DNA of 64,000 nt from positions 38,605,950-38,669,949 of the forward strand of contig OX465579.1 in assembly GCA_950022655.1 (NCBI GenBank), written 5' to 3'. The position numbers and the translations under genes are program-made. Below, in pieces: positions 59,563 through 64,000 of this stretch. Each line of letters opens with the position of its first letter. The stretch's first letter is position 1. This DNA comes from Alentia gelatinosa (lineage: Eukaryota; Annelida; Polychaeta; Phyllodocida; Polynoidae). The notes under the pieces are model-generated. The model was given only the letters and a program-made list of their open reading frames with translations. It searched no databases and was not told the DNA's origin.

Positions 59563-59674
59563 GTAAGGCTCGAAAAAATTACTGCCCAAGGCCTTGGCCG
59601 CGGGCAGCAATTTTTCCGACTTTTACTGAATAACTTTATCACCTCGTTTTATTTCTAGTCCCTGCAATAACATT

Positions 59675-60045
59675 TAACACAAGATATTGGCTTGACCTTC
59701 TTAATTTGTATACATAGGAAAAAATACTTCTTTTCCCCATTTTGAGGCAGGTTGCCAGGGAGCATGTAGACAGGGCTCAGTTCTTGTGTGCACTGATCCA
59801 TGAAGGTGTCACCATCTGGCAACCGACCTATCTTTCATATGTAATCAGGGTATTGCTGATTGCCAATTGATATTGCCAACATGTAGATGAATATAATCTG
59901 GATTCGAATAAAGGTTAGTATATGATGGTATTCCATACATAGAATACTTTGTAGGGTAATTGGTCTTTCCTCTTGAGTTTTGGATATGTCCACACGCTAT
60001 TTGGCCATTAAAGGGCAATAATTCTATTTTAATATGCAAATGTGT
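59675..60045 (+). mobile_element. Family A 3' fragment
   Basis: agatattggcttgaccttct, gtgcactgatccatgaaggt, then tccacacgctatttggccat as a decayed 3' terminus. Confidence 0.65.
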
Positions 60046-60310
60046 TTAAGGACTGTTTGAACTTTTAAAAACGTGTTGAAGTCTTTCATGTATGAGTGTA
60101 AAGGCCCCTTCGACTTTCTTTTGTTGACACGGTTCCCATAAAACAGGACAACTTTGATTTGTATCAATAAATCTATGTATGTTTTATTTGCAAAGAGAAA
60201 TATTTCTTCTTGTGTTTCTGTAACAATTATTGTATAATTCCTTCATTCTTTGACAAATTTCCTTTCCTGCTTTCAAGTGTGGTATGAGGCCTTCTATGTA
60301 TACTCTGGAT

Positions 60311-61608
60311 AATTAGCAGGGGGACGGTTGGTCTTTAGGTTATGGCTATAGCCTACTGTAGTACAACTGCTTGTAGAGTCACTAAGTGACCTGACCACAT
60401 TTTTGCCTTTTATAGCTAACTAAGTACAGATAGGAATATCATTTCTGTTTTGGACAGAAGTTTTTATGGTGGTACAATGCCTTATAGTTTTGATATTTAG
60501 TATTTTGGTATGGATTTAAAAAAAAGAAGTGAATTCAGTTGGGGGGGAGGGGGACTTCTGTAGTCACAGGTCCATTTTTAAGAACTCCCTTATGCACATA
60601 TTTCTACCCCTTAAACTGTTTGAATCATAATATAATATGCCTCATGTGAAAGACAATAAAAAACAGTAGGTGCTAGGAAGTGGAATTTTCTAGGTGGATT
60701 CTATATTTACTGAGATATTCAAGTATTTGTTAAAAGTGGGGGGGGGGGGGGGGGGTCAGTGAAATGGGCATACTCAAACACATGTTTACTCAATATTGAT
60801 TTACATTCAGCAATAGTGTAACATTTACCGTCTCCATATGTGGCACTGACAGTTGCTTACACCCTAGAAAGTGTCATTATTAAGGTGAAATGTATATTTG
60901 TTGTGCTATTCATGTATTTTTGCCAAATCTCATAATGGGAGGGGGGAGGCAGAAGGTGTATGAGAAGATATTTTTTTCATCATATTTACACACAAACAGA
61001 AGTCAAAATGGTTCATAACTTTGTTTTAGGAATCAATCAAGACCCAGTCAAATGATGTTGTTTTGTAATGTCATTTACCACCAGATATTGGCTTGACCTA
61101 CTTTATTGTTGGATATAGGAACAAAGTTTCTGTTTGACTACATGGGCAGGCAGCATACAGACAGGTCTGTGTGCACTCATCCATGAGGCAAATTGCCAAT
61201 TGAATCCCCTTCAGGTAGCTAAATATATGTGTGCACTGATCCATGAACTACTGTGTTCACAGAGGAATAGGCCTTTAAATAGCCAATCAATGCAGGTCCT
61301 TCCCTATTCATGGATTCCCTCCCTCCCTCCCTCCCTCCCTCCCTCCCTCCCTCCCTCCCTCCCTCCCTCCCTCCCTCCCTCCCTCCCTCCCTCCCTCCCT
61401 CCCTCCCTCCCTCCCTCCCTCCCTTCTTCCCTCCCTCCCTCCCTCCCACTACCTCCCTCCTTTCATTAGAATTAAGATATCAAAATATTTTGTCAACAAT
61501 TTTAAACATGTGTTAAGCTACTTGTAGTGAGTTTTAAATGCGTCCACCTGCTTATTTGGCCTTTTAAATGCCAATGATTCTATTTGAAAATGCACACTTA
61601 GCTCTTGT
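60311..61608 (+). mobile_element. Family A copy 8, near full length
   Basis: aattagcagggggacggttg at the 5' end; poly-G at 60,541 and 60,738; CCCT at 61,316; 3' end gcgtccacctgcttatttgg, cacacttagctcttgtta. About 1.3 kb; the best copy for a family consensus. Confidence 0.9.
61316..61446. repeat. (CCCT)n microsatellite
   Basis: About 30 CCCT units inside family A copy 8, following cttccctattcatggattc. Confidence 0.98.
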
Positions 61609-61784
61609 TACATTTCTATTTTAGTGACTCATCCATTGTTCATTGCGTTTTGAGATTCCTTTATTATTTCGGTTTGACCTGTAGGTCAAGACCGAAATAT
61701 ATTAGGGGAGACGGGGAACGGTTTTTGCGGCTTACATTATAATACATTAAAGTAATATATTCTGAATAATTAAACCCTCGATAC

Positions 61785-62270
61785 CGGGTCCGCACCCGGC
61801 GACAGTAGTGTATTTTGATATATTGTGTAGGAACCTGTTGCGGTTCAATGAATACCTACTAGCGGCTGGGACTTGCTCTGGTCAGATGTGATCTGCACCC
61901 GGCGACAGTATAATGTATTTATATATATTACAACAGGCTTCCACCTCCCTCCCTCCCTCCCTCCCTCCCTCCCTCCCTCCCTCCCTCCCTCCCTCCCTCC
62001 CTCCCTCCCTCCCTCCCTCCCTCCCTCGTAGGTGCGTTCGATCCTTATATTTATGTTACGTTGTCTTGTTTGCTGGTGACCTATTTGACCTGATTCCCTC
62101 GAACACGTCTGGTATCGGCACCCGTTGCGGTTCAATGAATACCTACTAGCGGGTGGGACTTGCTCTGGTCAGATGTGATCCGCACCCGGCGACAGTAGTG
62201 TATTTATATATATTGCAACAGGCTTCCACCTCTCTCTCTCCCTCCCTCCCTCCCTCCCTCCCTCCCTAGC
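61785..62270 (+). repeat. Tandem repeat, about 285-bp unit, with CCCT tracts
   Basis: ccgcacccggcgacagtagt (61,789, 61,895, 62,182) and gttgcggttcaatgaatacc (61,838, 62,125) recur. Each full unit ends in caacaggcttccacct plus a CCCT or CTCT tract (61,943-62,026; 62,230-62,266). Confidence 0.85.
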
Positions 62271-62447
62271 AGCTGTGTTCCGCGGGTGCCGATACCAGAC
62301 ACATTGGATGAAATCAGGAGCCTGTTTAATAATCTTTTTTATTTCTTAAAACATGTATACATTACTTGTTGAAACCGAAATCATGGCAATGCCATGCCAA
62401 CTTATAATCCTTGTACTTATTTGTTTTGCAATTTTATTCCATCACAG

Positions 62448-62608
62448 AGGGAGTTAATAGGCAGCATAGACGGGTCGTTGAAGTCGAACCGGAGTGACGA
62501 CACAGATTCAGTAGTCGGAGAGGCCTTGTGGTTAACACCAATCCCAGTGACTCTAGCCGATATTAACTGGTTGATAGACGATGGAGGTGATCCAAACATC
62601 AAGACGAG
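62448..62608 (+). CDS. Exon of a + strand gene, ankyrin-repeat-like end
   Basis: Acceptor attccatcacag, donor gtaaga, phase 0 to 2. Reads RELIGSIDGSLKSNRSDDTD then LTPIPVTLADINWLIDDGGD and PNIKTR. The end resembles the second helix and turn of an ankyrin repeat (h-x-x-L-h-x-x-G-A-D-x-N-x-x). The exon continues from 59,465-59,562 in phase; later exons lie beyond the window. Precise identity unknown. Confidence 0.55.
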
Positions 62609-63178
62609 GTAAGAATGAAACTTTATTTATACAAACTGCTTATATTATCCATAACACATTTTAATGGACGTAAAATCAATCAAGAGTCTTGTAGGTTACA
62701 GACAACCGGAAAGGGTTGCAGAGTAGCATCGACATATTGGGATGTAAGTATTCTAATGACTTAGGGAAAGCATTTGATTCTTCCAGCTGATATAGTACAC
62801 GCATGCCACAACTCAGTAGGTTTACTAGAAGTCCCAACACTCCTGTAATTCTTTCCAATACATTTTACTTCCGATGTTTTATATAACTGTGACTTGCATT
62901 AAAGGAAATCATTAAAGCTTGGTGAGGGGGCGTAGATCTACTTTGCTTTTTGACTGGGCATCGTGGTACGCTATCGTAAAAGCAAATGAACGTAACTCGC
63001 TAACAGTGAATATCTTTTTTATTAGAAGACATTATTTAGCATTTGTACTCATTCTGAATACAGAATTTGACAAATCTGCGATTTTTTTTCAATCAGTACT
63101 GTCTAAAACCAGGCATACGATCTATCTGTTCAACAAACAAATTGCTGCTACCATAAAAGTAAGACAGACATTGCTCAC

Positions 63179-63367
63179 TTTTAGTATTTCCAGTAGTGAC
63201 GCCGTACCACCACCATGACAGTCTCCTTTGCTATGTAGTAGTCTCGCACAGTCCTTGACTTTAACAGTGTTTAGAAACGTACAGGTAGTGTTTACTTCAT
63301 GGGGTCCACTAAAGTCCTTCATTGGATTCTGAAGGTGGGGATTGGACAGGTCTTGGCCCAGAAGAGC
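63179..63367 (-). CDS. Possible orphan exon, Cys/His-containing
   Basis: The frame between acceptor-like gatgag and donor gtgagc is open for 63 codons: ALLGQDLSNPHLQNPMKDFS then TCTFLNTVKVKDCARLLHSK. It lies downstream of the stop of the SPFH-like gene on the same strand, so it would be an alternative 3' exon or another gene. Not recognised. Confidence 0.25.
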
Positions 63368-63575
63368 CTCATCGACAGGTCAAAAACAGTGAATATAAAC
63401 ATCAATTTCATCATCAATGATGAACCAAAGCATAAAAATTGCCTTCATTAAAAATGGCCTTGAAAATAGTCAAATTGGAATTTTGAGAGCTAATTGGAAG
63501 TAATAGTTTAAACCGTCTTTGCCACTTAAAGCATCAGTTGGAATAAATGTACTGCACACCGCGTTGACTTATGTA

Positions 63576-63851
63576 CTAGCTTGATGGGAGTGAACGCCCT
63601 AGGGAGACGAGCTGGTTATAGTTGACTGCCAGATTTATCCCGTTGTGTCGGCGCAGTGTTCTCAGGTAGTCGAAGGAAAGGCGCTTCTCCTGCGTGGTGA
63701 GGCCTAGTTCATTATATAGATGACGCAGTCCCGTGTTGCGGGCCTCCTCTACTATGGCCGTCGCTTCCGCCTGAGCACGCGCGGCCATCAGCACTGCCGT
63801 TGCTGTTGCGTTCTGCCTAGTCTCCCTCGCCTCATTCTCAATCTTGTTAGC
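63576..63851 (-). CDS. Last exon of an SPFH/Band-7 (stomatin-prohibitin-flotillin)-like gene
   Basis: Acceptor attgtag at 63,852-63,858, then 91 codons and TAG. Reads ANKIENEARETRQNATATAV, then MAARAQAEATAIVEEARNTG: the Ala/Glu-rich coiled coil that follows the SPFH domain. It ends with LRTLRRHNGINLAVNYNQLV and SLGRSLPSS. The Band-7 domain itself must lie to the right of the window. Role: membrane scaffold, by family analogy. Confidence 0.7.
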   Translation of the reverse strand, partial: ANKIENEARETRQNATATAVLMAARAQAEATAIVEEARNTGLRHLYNELGLTTQEKRLSFDYLRTLRRHNGINLAVNYNQLVSLGRSLPSS

Positions 63852-64000
63852 CTACAATTATCCGATAAAATGAATTGATGCATTAAGGCAGTGAGACTTT
63901 ATATTCAATACATGTTACATATAATCGATTTTCTATGTATTATAATATGGTTGAAAATTAGAAATATTAGCTTTAGTACTTAAATAGAACGTCCTGACCA

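Noticed and set aside
61134..61469. Open frame over the CCCT tract
   Set aside because: Same artefact; the upstream part is family A body present in many copies.
62919..63218. 99-codon + strand open frame
   Set aside because: No splice sites in phase, and composition looks like chance; the opposite strand has a better, though weak, exon candidate.

Overview
This is animal (metazoan) nuclear DNA. Genes are broken into short exons with GT-AG introns, there are no operons, and the introns and intergenic DNA are packed with dispersed transposons, foldback elements, a tRNA-derived SINE, a Penelope-like retroelement remnant, CCCT microsatellites and long G/C homopolymers. An invertebrate bilaterian, probably marine, is the best guess. 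A Roco gene fused to TIR domains suits lineages with expanded innate-immune TIR repertoires (amphioxus, hemichordates, some lophotrochozoans), but the sequence alone does not settle the phylum.

Region 1 (1-32,754, + strand) is one large multidomain gene whose 5' end lies outside the window. I could join 30 exons in a single unbroken frame (4,920 coding bases, 1,639 residues plus stop). Order: basic N-terminal segment, leucine-rich repeats, an EF-hand loop, more LRR, Roc GTPase (P-loop, DFAGQ, THAD), COR, a degenerate TIR (TIR-1), a TIR keeping the S-x-x-C-x-x-E signature of NAD-cleaving TIRs (TIR-2), an unrecognised C-terminal module with WLCEEH, a basic low-complexity tail and a terminal CVIL prenylation box. 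Residue numbers given for this protein are window numbers. It reads as a membrane-anchored, GTP-switched and possibly Ca2+-sensing TIR effector, and is the best candidate for an undescribed system here.

Region 2 (about 34,178-48,270, - strand) is ARMC1, convergent with the Roco gene, with a 309-residue product in eight coding exons after a mostly untranslated first exon. Its initiator ATG appears to be split by intron 1 (AT at 48,079-48,080, G at 43,182). A promoter with ETS-like and CCAAT motifs at 48,170-48,260 seems bidirectional, because a + strand exon with a good splice donor starts there.

Region 3 (48,250-64,000) is mostly repeats: a Penelope-like RT fragment (about 55.9-57.4 kb, -), an 845-bp tandem duplication (53.2-55.2 kb), transposon copies and CCCT tracts. 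It has a few candidate exons of a + strand gene (one ankyrin-like) and, at the right edge, the last exon of an SPFH/Band-7-like gene (-).

Repeat families named here: A (ends ATTAGCAGGTGGACG, carries poly-G and often CCCT tracts), C (TTAA-flanked, ends GCCTGTATTCCACCAA), D (about 0.6 kb, ends TTCTCGGGAGCGG), H (ends CAGGGCCCTG), FB (foldback modules with AGGTATATAATAATA ends), G (about 280 bp, TCTCACCCC ... AACTTGTTAG), F (about 180 bp), and a tRNA-SINE. The intron at 12,766-17,532 shows nesting D in C in A.
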